The notes under the pieces: generated by a model
What the model saw: only the letters and a program-made list of their open reading frames with translations
What the model was told of the DNA's origin: nothing
Database searches by the model: none
Assembly: GCA_002429455.1 (NCBI GenBank)
Contig: DIZU01000223.1
Span: 357 to 6,995 of the forward strand
DNA from: Methylotenera sp. UBA6020
Lineage (GTDB): Bacteria > Pseudomonadota > Gammaproteobacteria > Burkholderiales > Methylophilaceae
Direction of reading: 5' to 3'
Length of the DNA stretch: 6,639 bases
Shown here: one piece after another, positions 1-5,423 of the stretch
Numbering within the stretch: position 1 is the first letter of the stretch
Layout of the letters: each line of letters starts with the position of its first letter
Program-made: the position numbers and the translations under genes

Positions 1-28
1 GCAGCGTCTGATGGTGTATAAGAGACAG
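1..28 (+). other. Nextera/Tn5 sequencing adapter remnant (artefact)
   Basis: The first 28 bases read as the tail of the Nextera read-1 adapter: GCAGCGTC followed by a near-copy of the 19-base Tn5 mosaic end AGATGTGTATAAGAGACAG. Compared with the adapter there is one substitution (T for A at base 9) and one extra G at about base 13-14; the last 14 bases (15-28, TGTATAAGAGACAG) are exact. The purA reading frame becomes recognisable directly after it, from base 30. This is library-preparation sequence left on a contig end, not organismal DNA. The two mismatches suggest sequencing error or an assembly built from low-quality read ends. Confidence 0.95.
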
Positions 29-29
29 G

Positions 30-674
30 TTTGAAGGTGCGCAAGGCACGTTGTTAGATGTAGATCATGGCACTTATCCTTATGTCACCTCTAGTAACTG
101 TGTTTCAGGCCAAGCGGCGGCGGGTACCGGCGTTGGACCCAATATGCTGCATTACGTGCTGGGTATTACCAAAGCCTATACCACACGCGTAGGCGGCGGT
201 CCTTTCCCAAGCGAGTTGGATATCGAGTCTGAGCATTGCCCAGGCAATCAAATGTCAGTCAAAGGTCAAGAGATTGGTACTGTGACTAAGCGTAAACGTC
301 GCTGTGGCTGGTTTGATGCTGCTGCATTACGTCGCTCTGCACGTATTAACGGCCTCACAGGCTTGTGCATTACTAAACTAGATGTTTTAGATGGTATTCA
401 AGAGCTCAATATTTGCACAGGCTACATGCTGGACGGCAAGTTATTGGACTTGTTGCCGATAGGTGCTGATGACGTAGCGCGCTGCCAGCCTATCTATGAA
501 ACGGTGCCTGGCTGGAGTGATAACACTTTTGGTGTAAAAACGTGGGAAGGTTTGCCTAAAAATGCGCAAAGTTATCTCAAGCGTTTAGAAACACTATGCG
601 GTGTGCCAGTAGATATTGTGTCAACCGGCCCTGAGCGTGATGAGACGATTGTCCTGCGTCATCCATTTGCTTAA
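30..674 (+). CDS. purA: Adenylosuccinate synthetase PurA, C-terminal half (5' truncated)
   Basis: PurA joins IMP and aspartate using GTP to give adenylosuccinate, the committed step from IMP to AMP, in the cytoplasm. The visible frame begins with FEGAQGT, just before [15 protein letters not shown], the conserved IMP/Mg-binding region; base 29 is probably the last base of the preceding codon. Further family marks are [17 protein letters not shown], the aspartate loop region ending RRCGWFD (nt about 279-314), the guanine-recognition stretch TKLDVLDG, and the C-terminal [10 protein letters not shown]. About 214 residues are present of a usual 430 or so; the N-terminal P-loop half lies beyond the contig end. 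The open frame reported from the TTG at 51 is not a real start, since homology continues upstream to the adapter junction. The stop is TAA at 672-674. No terminator is visible in the 38 bases before dmrB, so read-through into that gene is possible. Confidence 0.96.
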   Translation, partial: FEGAQGTLLDVDHGTYPYVTSSNCVSGQAAAGTGVGPNMLHYVLGITKAYTTRVGGGPFPSELDIESEHCPGNQMSVKGQEIGTVTKRKRRCGWFDAAALRRSARINGLTGLCITKLDVLDGIQELNICTGYMLDGKLLDLLPIGADDVARCQPIYETVPGWSDNTFGVKTWEGLPKNAQSYLKRLETLCGVPVDIVSTGPERDETIVLRHPFA

Positions 675-712
675 ATGAAATTGTTACATAGATTTAACTG
701 TGAATTTTTAGT

Positions 713-1285
713 ATGAAAAATACCTCCCAGCAGCGCCTGGCATGGGCGATTACTGGCTCTGGCCATTATTTGCGAGAATGCCTGGACATCATTCATACCC
801 TGAATAATGTCGATTTATTTTTAAGTAAAGCCGCGGCTGAGGTCTTGCAACAATATGGCTACAAGCACAATGTAGGCAAAGTTTTTCAAGATAAAACCGC
901 CAGCAGTGTGCCTGTAGAGTTGTTCTATCTGGGACACTATCACAGTTTGGTTATTGCACCTGCCACCTCTAATACCATTGCTAAAATGGTATGTGGCATC
1001 TCCGATAATTTAGTGACCAATCTATATGCACAGGCTGGCAAAACCCGTGTTCCTAGTATTATTTTTGCCTGTGACACCGCGCCTGAATTAGAGTCAGAGG
1101 CACCGCGTGAACATGTAGTAAAAGTGTATCCGCGTAATATTGATTTAGAAAACATCGCCAAAATTAAAACGTTTGAAGCAACCACTGTAGTTGATGATAT
1201 GCAAAGCTTAAATGCCAATATACAGGCGAGGCTGCAAGCGATAGTGCAAACGACTGTACATGCTACAGCGCAAACCAAAGCCTAG
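713..1285 (+). CDS. dmrB: Flavin-dependent dihydromethanopterin reductase DmrB (flavoprotein family)
   Basis: The 190-residue product belongs to the flavoprotein fold family of HFCD-type flavin proteins. It resembles the bacterial DmrB/archaeoflavoprotein branch, which reduces dihydromethanopterin to tetrahydromethanopterin, the C1 carrier used for formaldehyde oxidation in many methylotrophs. Visible marks are the N-terminal AWAITGSGHYLRE segment (residues 10-22), typical of the flavin phosphate-binding loop, and the signature APATSNTIAKMV followed by GISDNLVTN (82-103). VKVYPRNIDLENI (136-148) resembles the C-terminal part of the family. The last 15 or so residues are a Thr/Ala-rich tail. 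The ATG at 713 puts the Rossmann-like first strand close to the N-terminus, as expected, although no clear Shine-Dalgarno precedes it. It ends 5 bases before the DUF6513 gene, which suggests cotranscription and translational coupling. The role is inferred from family and neighbours; an archaeal-type flavoprotein with another electron acceptor cannot be excluded. Confidence 0.82.
   Translation: MKNTSQQRLAWAITGSGHYLRECLDIIHTLNNVDLFLSKAAAEVLQQYGYKHNVGKVFQDKTASSVPVELFYLGHYHSLVIAPATSNTIAKMVCGISDNLVTNLYAQAGKTRVPSIIFACDTAPELESEAPREHVVKVYPRNIDLENIAKIKTFEATTVVDDMQSLNANIQARLQAIVQTTVHATAQTKA
961..998 (+). repeat. Long imperfect inverted repeat inside dmrB
   Basis: Two adjacent perfect arms face each other: TGCCAC (961-966) pairs with GTGGCA (993-998), and ATACCATT (972-979) pairs with AATGGTAT (985-992), around a 5-base loop (980-984). 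A single five-base bulge (967-971) interrupts only the 5' side. This gives 14 base pairs in RNA. It lies over the codons for the conserved APATSNTIAKMVCGI motif, so protein constraint may explain part of it. There is no T-run after it, so it is not an intrinsic terminator. Confidence 0.6.
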
Positions 1286-1290
1286 TCAAA

Positions 1291-2712
1291 ATGGCTAAAA
1301 ATCTGCTTTTTCTGACAGGCAAGCTTGCGGAAAAAAGTCTACACAAAGTACTCGCTGAAGTACAAAGTAACCCAAAAACCACACCTTTTAAATACCGTAT
1401 TCACCAAATTGGCGTGTCTGTTGCAGCACTCATGACGCCTGATTTAATTGCGCGCCGACTAAAAGAAACTGGTGACGCCGATAAACTGATCTTGCCTGGA
1501 CTCTGCCAAGGCGATTTAACGCAACTAGAGGCACAATATGGCGTGCCGGTTGAGCGCGGACCTAACGACTTAAAAGACTTGCCGCAGTACTTTGGTCACG
1601 AGGGTGTAGTACCAGACTTAAGTCAATATAACGTGCAGATTTTTGCTGAAATCGTCGATGCGCCTTATCTGACAGTTGAGGGCATAGTCGCAAAAGCGCA
1701 GCAGTACCAAGCGCAAGGCGCCAACGTGATTGATCTGGGTTGTTTGCCCGCGGTGCCTTTTCCGCATCTGGCAGAAACTGTCAAAGCACTCAAGCAATTG
1801 GATTTTCAAGTCAGCGTAGACTCACTCAATAACGATGACTTATTGACAGCAGGCCATGCTGGAGCGGACTTTTTACTTAGCCTGACTGAAAAAACATTGT
1901 GGATTGCTGATGAAGTCGCTTCTACACCAATTTTAATTCCGGCCAAGCCGCATAGTTTACCTTCGCTTTATCGGGCAATTGACGCTTGTTTGAAGGCAGG
2001 CAAACCCTTTATTGCCGATGCGATTTTAGACCCTATTCACTTTGGTCTAACCGATTCTATTGTGCGTTATCAAAAGCTACGCAAAAAATATCCTGACATT
2101 AAGATCATGATGGGTATCGGAAACTTAACCGAGTTAACGGATGCTGATACCACGGGCATCAACGCCTTATTGTTTGGCATCATCAGTGAACTTGATATTA
2201 ATGCAGTGTTAGCTACCTCAGTGAGTCAGCATGCTGTAAATGCGATACTGGAAGCGGATATTGCCCGACGCATGATGCATGCGGCAAAGCTTGATAGTCA
2301 GCTGCCGCGTGGGTATAGCAATGGTCTGTTAGGGCTGCATGATAGGCGCCCATTTACTTATAGCGCTGACGAAATAAAAGAAATAGCCGCGCTGATTAAA
2401 GATCCCAGTTTCCGTATTCAAGTGAGTGAGGAAGGCCTGCATATTTACAACCGAGATGGCATACATGAAAGCGTAGACCCGTTTGCCTTATACCCACACT
2501 TAAAGGTAGATGATGATGCGTCACATGCGTTTTATCTTGGCGTAGAATTAGCCCGGGCACAAATTGCCTGGCAACTCAAAAAACGCTATAGCCAGGATCA
2601 GGAATTGGATTGGGGTGTAAGTAGTCAAGCCCAAGCTAAAAACGCAACCGCTAAAAACTCACATCGTGAAGCTTCAATCAAAGAAAAGGCTGCCAAAAAA
2701 AATCAAGAGTGA
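1291..2712 (+). CDS. DUF6513 / dihydropteroate synthase-like protein of the H4MPT gene set
   Basis: The 473-residue product matches the dihydropteroate synthase-related proteins (DUF6513 N-terminal region plus a DHPS-like barrel) found with H4MPT genes in methylotrophs and in methanogens. Residues 1-110 (start KNLLFLTGKLAEKSL; ILPGLCQGDL at 67-76; PVERGPNDLKDLP at 86-98) form the N-terminal region. Residues about 115-310 look like a TIM barrel, with NVIDLG (145-150), VSVDSLN (174-180) and MMGIGNLTELTDADT (273-287). A C-terminal region (315-442) contains RGYSNGLLGLHDRRP. The last 30 residues are Lys/Ala-rich and probably disordered. A part in methanopterin assembly is inferred from the DHPS resemblance and the neighbours; to my knowledge its reaction is not firmly established in bacteria. 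The gene starts 5 bases after dmrB without a visible Shine-Dalgarno, consistent with coupled translation. It is longer than true folate DHPS (about 280 residues), so FolP is unlikely. Confidence 0.8.
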   Translation: MAKNLLFLTGKLAEKSLHKVLAEVQSNPKTTPFKYRIHQIGVSVAALMTPDLIARRLKETGDADKLILPGLCQGDLTQLEAQYGVPVERGPNDLKDLPQYFGHEGVVPDLSQYNVQIFAEIVDAPYLTVEGIVAKAQQYQAQGANVIDLGCLPAVPFPHLAETVKALKQLDFQVSVDSLNNDDLLTAGHAGADFLLSLTEKTLWIADEVASTPILIPAKPHSLPSLYRAIDACLKAGKPFIADAILDPIHFGLTDSIVRYQKLRKKYPDIKIMMGIGNLTELTDADTTGINALLFGIISELDINAVLATSVSQHAVNAILEADIARRMMHAAKLDSQLPRGYSNGLLGLHDRRPFTYSADEIKEIAALIKDPSFRIQVSEEGLHIYNRDGIHESVDPFALYPHLKVDDDASHAFYLGVELARAQIAWQLKKRYSQDQELDWGVSSQAQAKNATAKNSHREASIKEKAAKKNQE

Positions 2713-2772
2713 AGCATGTGATGGATACCATACTAAAGTTTGATTATGCAGGATAGGCTTGTCGCCCCGAAC

Positions 2773-2776
2773 AGGA
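2773..2776 (+). promoter_or_regulatory. Shine-Dalgarno AGGA deciding the DUF447 start
   Basis: AGGA lies five bases before the ATG at 2782. No comparable purine-rich motif precedes the upstream in-frame candidates TTG 2740 or ATG 2746. This supports ATG 2782 as the true start, in agreement with the usual MIYET-type N-terminus of the family. Confidence 0.6.
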
Positions 2777-2781
2777 TTAAT

Positions 2782-3357
2782 ATGATTTATGAAACGATTA
2801 TTACCAGTGTAGATGCGCAGGGCAATGCCCATGTGACGCCTTTTGGTATAAGCCTGCAAGATGGTCTAGTGGTCATTTCACCTTATAAGCCTTCTACCAC
2901 GCTAGACAATATTTTGGCAACAGAACATGCCGTCATGAATTTGACGGATGACGTACGTGTATTTGCTGGTGCGTTGACTAAGCGGCAAGCGTGGAGGCTG
3001 GTGCCAACAGACAAAATAATAGGCTACAGGTTAGCAGACACCTTAACGCATAAAGAATTAAAGCTAGTCAAAGTAAAACAGGATGATATGCGTCCACAGC
3101 TATTTATGGAAGTGGTGCACGAGGTACAACATCAACCGTTTCAGGGGTTTAACCGTGCGCAAGCCGCTGTGATTGAGCTGGCCGTACTGGTGAGCAGGTT
3201 AGCTAGATTACCCATGGAAAAAATTACACAAGAGATAGATTACCTCGCTATTGCAATAGAAAAAACAGCGGGTCCACGTGAGCTTGATGCATGGGCGTGG
3301 CTCATGGAGGCTGTGAGTAATCATCAGGCAGCGATGAGTGGTGAAAATCTCGCATGA
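2782..3357 (+). CDS. DUF447 family protein (flavin reductase-like split barrel)
   Basis: From ATG 2782 the product is 191 residues and begins MIYETIITSVDAQGNAHVTP, the expected start of DUF447 proteins, which share a split beta-barrel fold with FMN-binding flavin reductases. Other family marks are PFGI (20-23), PSTTLDN (37-43), NLTDDVRVFAGALT (53-66), FNRAQAAVIELAVLVSRLARLP (123-144 region) and EIDYLAIAIEKTAGPRELDAW in the C-terminal helical part. The in-frame starts at 2740 and 2746 would add 14 or 12 residues (QDRLVAPNRIN) that look unlike the family and lack a ribosome site. The function is unknown. DUF447 genes recur beside methanopterin and methanofuran genes in methanogens and methylotrophs, so a redox or binding role in those cofactors is a reasonable inference. 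It lies 69 bases after the DUF6513 gene and 46 bases before mfnB. Confidence 0.82.
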   Translation: MIYETIITSVDAQGNAHVTPFGISLQDGLVVISPYKPSTTLDNILATEHAVMNLTDDVRVFAGALTKRQAWRLVPTDKIIGYRLADTLTHKELKLVKVKQDDMRPQLFMEVVHEVQHQPFQGFNRAQAAVIELAVLVSRLARLPMEKITQEIDYLAIAIEKTAGPRELDAWAWLMEAVSNHQAAMSGENLA

Positions 3358-3363
3358 TGTCCA

Positions 3364-3390
3364 TTGGGCATAACAAGATTTTGGGCATAA
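3364..3390 (+). repeat. Direct repeat TTGGGCATAA x2 before mfnB
   Basis: TTGGGCATAA occurs perfectly at 3364-3373 and 3381-3390, a 17-base period with 7 bases between copies. It fills most of the short gap between the DUF447 stop and the mfnB start. No recognised operator is matched; it could be a regulator or RNA-binding site, or a small duplication. Confidence 0.65.
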
Positions 3391-3403
3391 TGAGACATAG
3401 TGC

Positions 3404-4075
3404 ATGACACAATTATTGATTAGCGTCACAAGTATCGAAGAAGCACAAATCGTTTTAGACAACGGTGCCGATATTATTGACTTGAAAGACCCAAGTGCTG
3501 GCGCATTAGGTGCGTTGCCTCTAGCACTAATAAAAGCAATCGTTGCATATGTAAACGGCCAAAAACCAGTCAGTGCAACCATCGGTGATTTACCCATGCA
3601 GCCCGATTTAATATTAGAACGCGTCGCTCTATTAGCAAATGCAAAAGTTGATATTATCAAAATTGGTTTTTTTGACACGGATGATTATCAGCCGTGTTTA
3701 GATGCCTTGCAGAGCGTTGCGCAAACAGGAGTGAAATTGATTGCAGTGTTATTTGCTGAGAATAACTATACAGCAAGCTTAATTGGGGCGATAAAACAAG
3801 CCGGTTTTATTGGCGTCATGCTGGATACAGTGAAAAAGAATGGACTTACTTTGATGGATTACTATTCAGAAGAGCAGCGCAATATTTTTGCACAACGAGT
3901 GTATGAATATGACTTGTCATTTGGCTTGGCCGGTTCTTTAAAAATACAACATGTAGCGATTGTAAAAAAAATCAACCCCACATATATAGGTTTTAGAGGT
4001 GGGGTTTGTGATGAGAATCAACGCGAATTAAGTTTGAATACGGAAAAAATTAGGGCAATACGCCAGTTGTTGTAA
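3404..4075 (+). CDS. mfnB: (5-formylfuran-3-yl)methyl phosphate synthase MfnB (DUF556)
   Basis: MfnB condenses two molecules of glyceraldehyde 3-phosphate into the furan precursor of methanofuran. In methylotrophs, a methanofuran-type cofactor serves the formyltransferase/hydrolase complex at the end of H4MPT-dependent formaldehyde oxidation. The 223-residue product has the family's barrel landmarks: GADIIDLKDPSAGALGA (21-37) with the Schiff-base lysine at K28, VSATIGDLPM (56-65), DIIKIGF (83-89) with K86, VMLDTVKKNG (138-147) with D141 and K145, GLAGSLK (174-180), and GFRGGVCD (196-203). These align by eye with K27, K85, D151 and K155 of the Methanocaldococcus enzyme. Length is slightly below the archaeal form (about 235). 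The ATG at 3404 has an in-frame TAG two codons upstream, so no earlier start is possible; the Shine-Dalgarno is weak (GAGAC-like). It is the last gene of the cofactor cluster seen here, and no terminator is obvious after it. Confidence 0.92.
   Translation: MTQLLISVTSIEEAQIVLDNGADIIDLKDPSAGALGALPLALIKAIVAYVNGQKPVSATIGDLPMQPDLILERVALLANAKVDIIKIGFFDTDDYQPCLDALQSVAQTGVKLIAVLFAENNYTASLIGAIKQAGFIGVMLDTVKKNGLTLMDYYSEEQRNIFAQRVYEYDLSFGLAGSLKIQHVAIVKKINPTYIGFRGGVCDENQRELSLNTEKIRAIRQLL
3974..4006 (+). repeat. Inverted repeat near the 3' end of mfnB
   Basis: AACCCCAC (3974-3981) and GTGGGGTT (3999-4006) are perfect 8-base arms around a 17-base loop. The arms fall on codons for the NPTYIGFRGGV motif, so coincidence with protein constraint is possible. 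It is followed by only three T residues and lies inside the gene, so it is not called a terminator. Confidence 0.45.
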
Positions 4076-4123
4076 AAAACCAACAGAAAGCAGTCTGAAT
4101 AGCGGATTTATTATGTTTAATCA

Positions 4124-4152
4124 TTGCACTAAATACTTAGTGTGCGTAATAT
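4124..4152 (+). promoter_or_regulatory. Sigma-70-type promoter of ompA
   Basis: TTGCAC (-35, 4124-4129) and TAATAT (-10, 4147-4152) are separated by an optimal 17 bases, each hexamer close to consensus. Transcription would start near 4159, giving a leader of about 33 bases ahead of the ompA ATG. The promoter lies in the 116-base gap after mfnB and implies that ompA is expressed separately from the cofactor genes. Confidence 0.75.
4127..4142. promoter_or_regulatory. Perfect inverted repeat within the ompA promoter (possible operator)
   Basis: CACTAA (4127-4132) and TTAGTG (4137-4142) form a perfect 6-base inverted repeat around ATAC. The left arm overlaps the last three bases of the -35 hexamer and the rest fills the spacer, the usual place for a repressor that blocks RNA polymerase. 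No known regulator site is recognised, so the operator role is inferred from symmetry and position only. Confidence 0.5.
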
Positions 4153-4176
4153 CGAATCATCAATGTAGTATTAATT

Positions 4177-4182
4177 TAGGAG
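4177..4182 (+). promoter_or_regulatory. Strong Shine-Dalgarno of ompA
   Basis: TAGGAG ends nine bases before the ATG at 4192. It is the best ribosome site in the window and fits a highly expressed outer membrane protein; the upstream cofactor genes have weak or no such motifs. Confidence 0.85.
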
Positions 4183-4191
4183 ATAAAACCA

Positions 4192-5283
4192 ATGAAAAAA
4201 AATCTTATTAACATGGCAGTAGCCGCGACATTAGGTTTAGCTGCATTTTCTGCAGCAGCTGATGACATGTACCGTGGTGCTTGGTATGCGGTGCCAGGCA
4301 TAAGCTACATGAACACAGATAGCGACTTAGACGCCAACAATGGCGGCGGTGCTTTTATCAAGCTAGGTAAAGAACTAAGTCCAAATTGGGATATTCAAGG
4401 TGGTCTGGGTTATAACCGTGCCAATAATGATATTTCTGGTGTAGGTGGTCGTTATAAACAAACTACTTTGGGCTTAGATGCTCTATATATGTTTAGCCGT
4501 GATAAATTCCGTCCATTCTTGTTGGCTGGTTTGGGTGTGGCACGCAACAATGTTGATTACTCAATTCCTACAATTCAAGACAGAAGCAAAACTTCATGGT
4601 TGGCAAATGTAGGCGTTGGTGCGCAATATCTATTCAATGACTCCTTCGGTTTACAAGCTGACCTACGCCAACAATGGAGTCGTTCAAGTGCAAAAGCACC
4701 TGGCACTACATTTGATGCCGATGGCACAATTAGCAATACACTACTTAGCTTAGGCGGTATCTTCCGCTTTGGCGCGCCGGCACCTATGCCAGTTGCTGCG
4801 GCCGAACCAGCGCCAGCACCTGTAGTTGAACCAGTACCTGTAGTTGAACCAGCTCCTGTAGCTGAGCCAGCGCCAGTTGAAGCATGCAAACCGACGCTTG
4901 AAACGATCACAATTTCAGCTGAAAAACTATTTGGTTTCGATAAGTCTAAACTGCAAGAAGGTTCTAAGCCTATCCTTGATGAGGCTGCGGCTAAAATCAA
5001 AGCCAATCCAGATATCGAATTAGTTCTGGTAACTGGACATACAGATCGCATTGGTTCAACTGCTTACAATCAAAAACTTTCAGAGCGTCGTGCTAACCAA
5101 GTAAAAGACTACTTAGTATCACAAGGTGTTGAAGCTGGTCGCTTACATGCTGTTGGTAAGGGTGAGTCAGAACCTGTAAGTACATGTAAAGGTATTAAAG
5201 GCAAAAAATTGATTGAGTGCCTGGCACCTGATCGTCGTGTTGTGATTTCAGCTGAGAAACAACGTGAAACAGGTTGTAAATAA
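4192..5283 (+). CDS. ompA: OmpA-family outer membrane protein with peptidoglycan-binding domain
   Basis: The 363-residue product is an OmpA-type porin that spans the outer membrane and anchors it to peptidoglycan. Residues 1-23 are a signal peptide (two Lys after Met, hydrophobic core, likely cleavage after AAA at 23, before DDMYRG). Residues about 27-195 are a barrel of alternating polar/hydrophobic strands rich in Gly and aromatic residues (WYAVPGISYM, LGLDALYMF, SFGLQADLRQQW, final strand LLSLGGIFRFG). Residues 196-230 are a Pro/Ala/Val/Glu hinge with a repeated PxPVxE unit. Residues about 240-355 form the OmpA C-terminal domain, with GHTDRIGS (282-289) and NQKLSERRANQV (293-304). D285 and R300 are the expected diaminopimelate contacts. 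C332 and C343 match the disulphide of E. coli OmpA; C232 and C362 are extra. It has its own promoter, a strong ribosome site and a terminator. Confidence 0.95.
   Translation: MKKNLINMAVAATLGLAAFSAAADDMYRGAWYAVPGISYMNTDSDLDANNGGGAFIKLGKELSPNWDIQGGLGYNRANNDISGVGGRYKQTTLGLDALYMFSRDKFRPFLLAGLGVARNNVDYSIPTIQDRSKTSWLANVGVGAQYLFNDSFGLQADLRQQWSRSSAKAPGTTFDADGTISNTLLSLGGIFRFGAPAPMPVAAAEPAPAPVVEPVPVVEPAPVAEPAPVEACKPTLETITISAEKLFGFDKSKLQEGSKPILDEAAAKIKANPDIELVLVTGHTDRIGSTAYNQKLSERRANQVKDYLVSQGVEAGRLHAVGKGESEPVSTCKGIKGKKLIECLAPDRRVVISAEKQRETGCK
4813..4866 (+). repeat. 18-base tandem repeat encoding the OmpA Pro-rich hinge
   Basis: Three imperfect 18-base units each encode PxPVxE (PAPVVE, PVPVVE, PAPVAE; residues 208-225), followed by a partial PAPVE unit. 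Copies differ at several bases. Such repeats can change in copy number and so alter the length of the flexible periplasmic linker between barrel and peptidoglycan-binding domain. Confidence 0.8.
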
Positions 5284-5380
5284 TTAACTAAATTAATACC
5301 TAATTGCTAGTTTTGTATTAAATGTAAAATATTTAAGATAAATCGCAAGTATTTAGGTTAAATTTAAGCAGTTAAAGTAA

Positions 5381-5405
5381 AGCCCCGCTTTAGCGGGGCT
5401 TTTTT
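5381..5405 (+). terminator. Rho-independent terminator of ompA
   Basis: AGCCCCGC (5381-5388) pairs with GCGGGGCT (5393-5400) around TTTA, followed by a run of six T (5400-5405). The stem can extend by two A-T pairs using AA at 5379-5380. It lies about 100 bases after the ompA stop in AT-rich sequence. It works mainly for the + strand; the opposite side lacks a good T-run. Confidence 0.93.
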
Positions 5406-5407
5406 AT

Positions 5408-5416
5408 TGGTAAAAT
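5408..5416 (+). promoter_or_regulatory. Extended -10 promoter of the mtaD-type gene, possibly leaderless
   Basis: TGGTAAAAT is a TGn extended -10 with hexamer TAAAAT at 5411-5416. Transcription would begin about 7 bases later, at or next to the A of the ATG at 5424. No credible -35 exists 17 bases upstream (that position is inside the terminator stem), which fits extended -10 promoters. No Shine-Dalgarno is present before the ATG. This is inferred from sequence only. Confidence 0.5.
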
Positions 5417-5423
5417 AGACGCT

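Noticed and set aside
1..28. Tn5/IS50 transposon end
   Set aside because: The sequence includes the synthetic Nextera tag GCAGCGTC before the mosaic end and sits exactly at the contig edge, with no transposase or target duplication. It is an adapter.
681..709. Promoter between purA and dmrB
   Set aside because: TTGTTA is present but no reasonable -10 hexamer lies at 16-18 bases, so no promoter is called.
940..1278. Reverse-strand open frame opposite dmrB
   Set aside because: Its product is a low-complexity Cys/Ala/Val-rich sequence with no family resemblance, while the + strand carries a clear flavoprotein motif.
2721..2756. Eleven-codon ORF (ATG 2721 to TAG) as a leader peptide before the DUF447 gene
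   Set aside because: There is no run of regulatory codons and no alternative hairpins or attenuator; a frame this short is expected by chance.
3208..3678. Reverse-strand open frame spanning the end of the DUF447 gene and the start of mfnB
   Set aside because: It overlaps two well-supported genes on the opposite strand, and its translation shows no recognisable motif.
4575..5051. Reverse-strand open frame opposite ompA
   Set aside because: Its Gly/Ala/Thr-rich repeat is the mirror of the Pro-rich hinge of OmpA, and no ribosome site or family match supports it.
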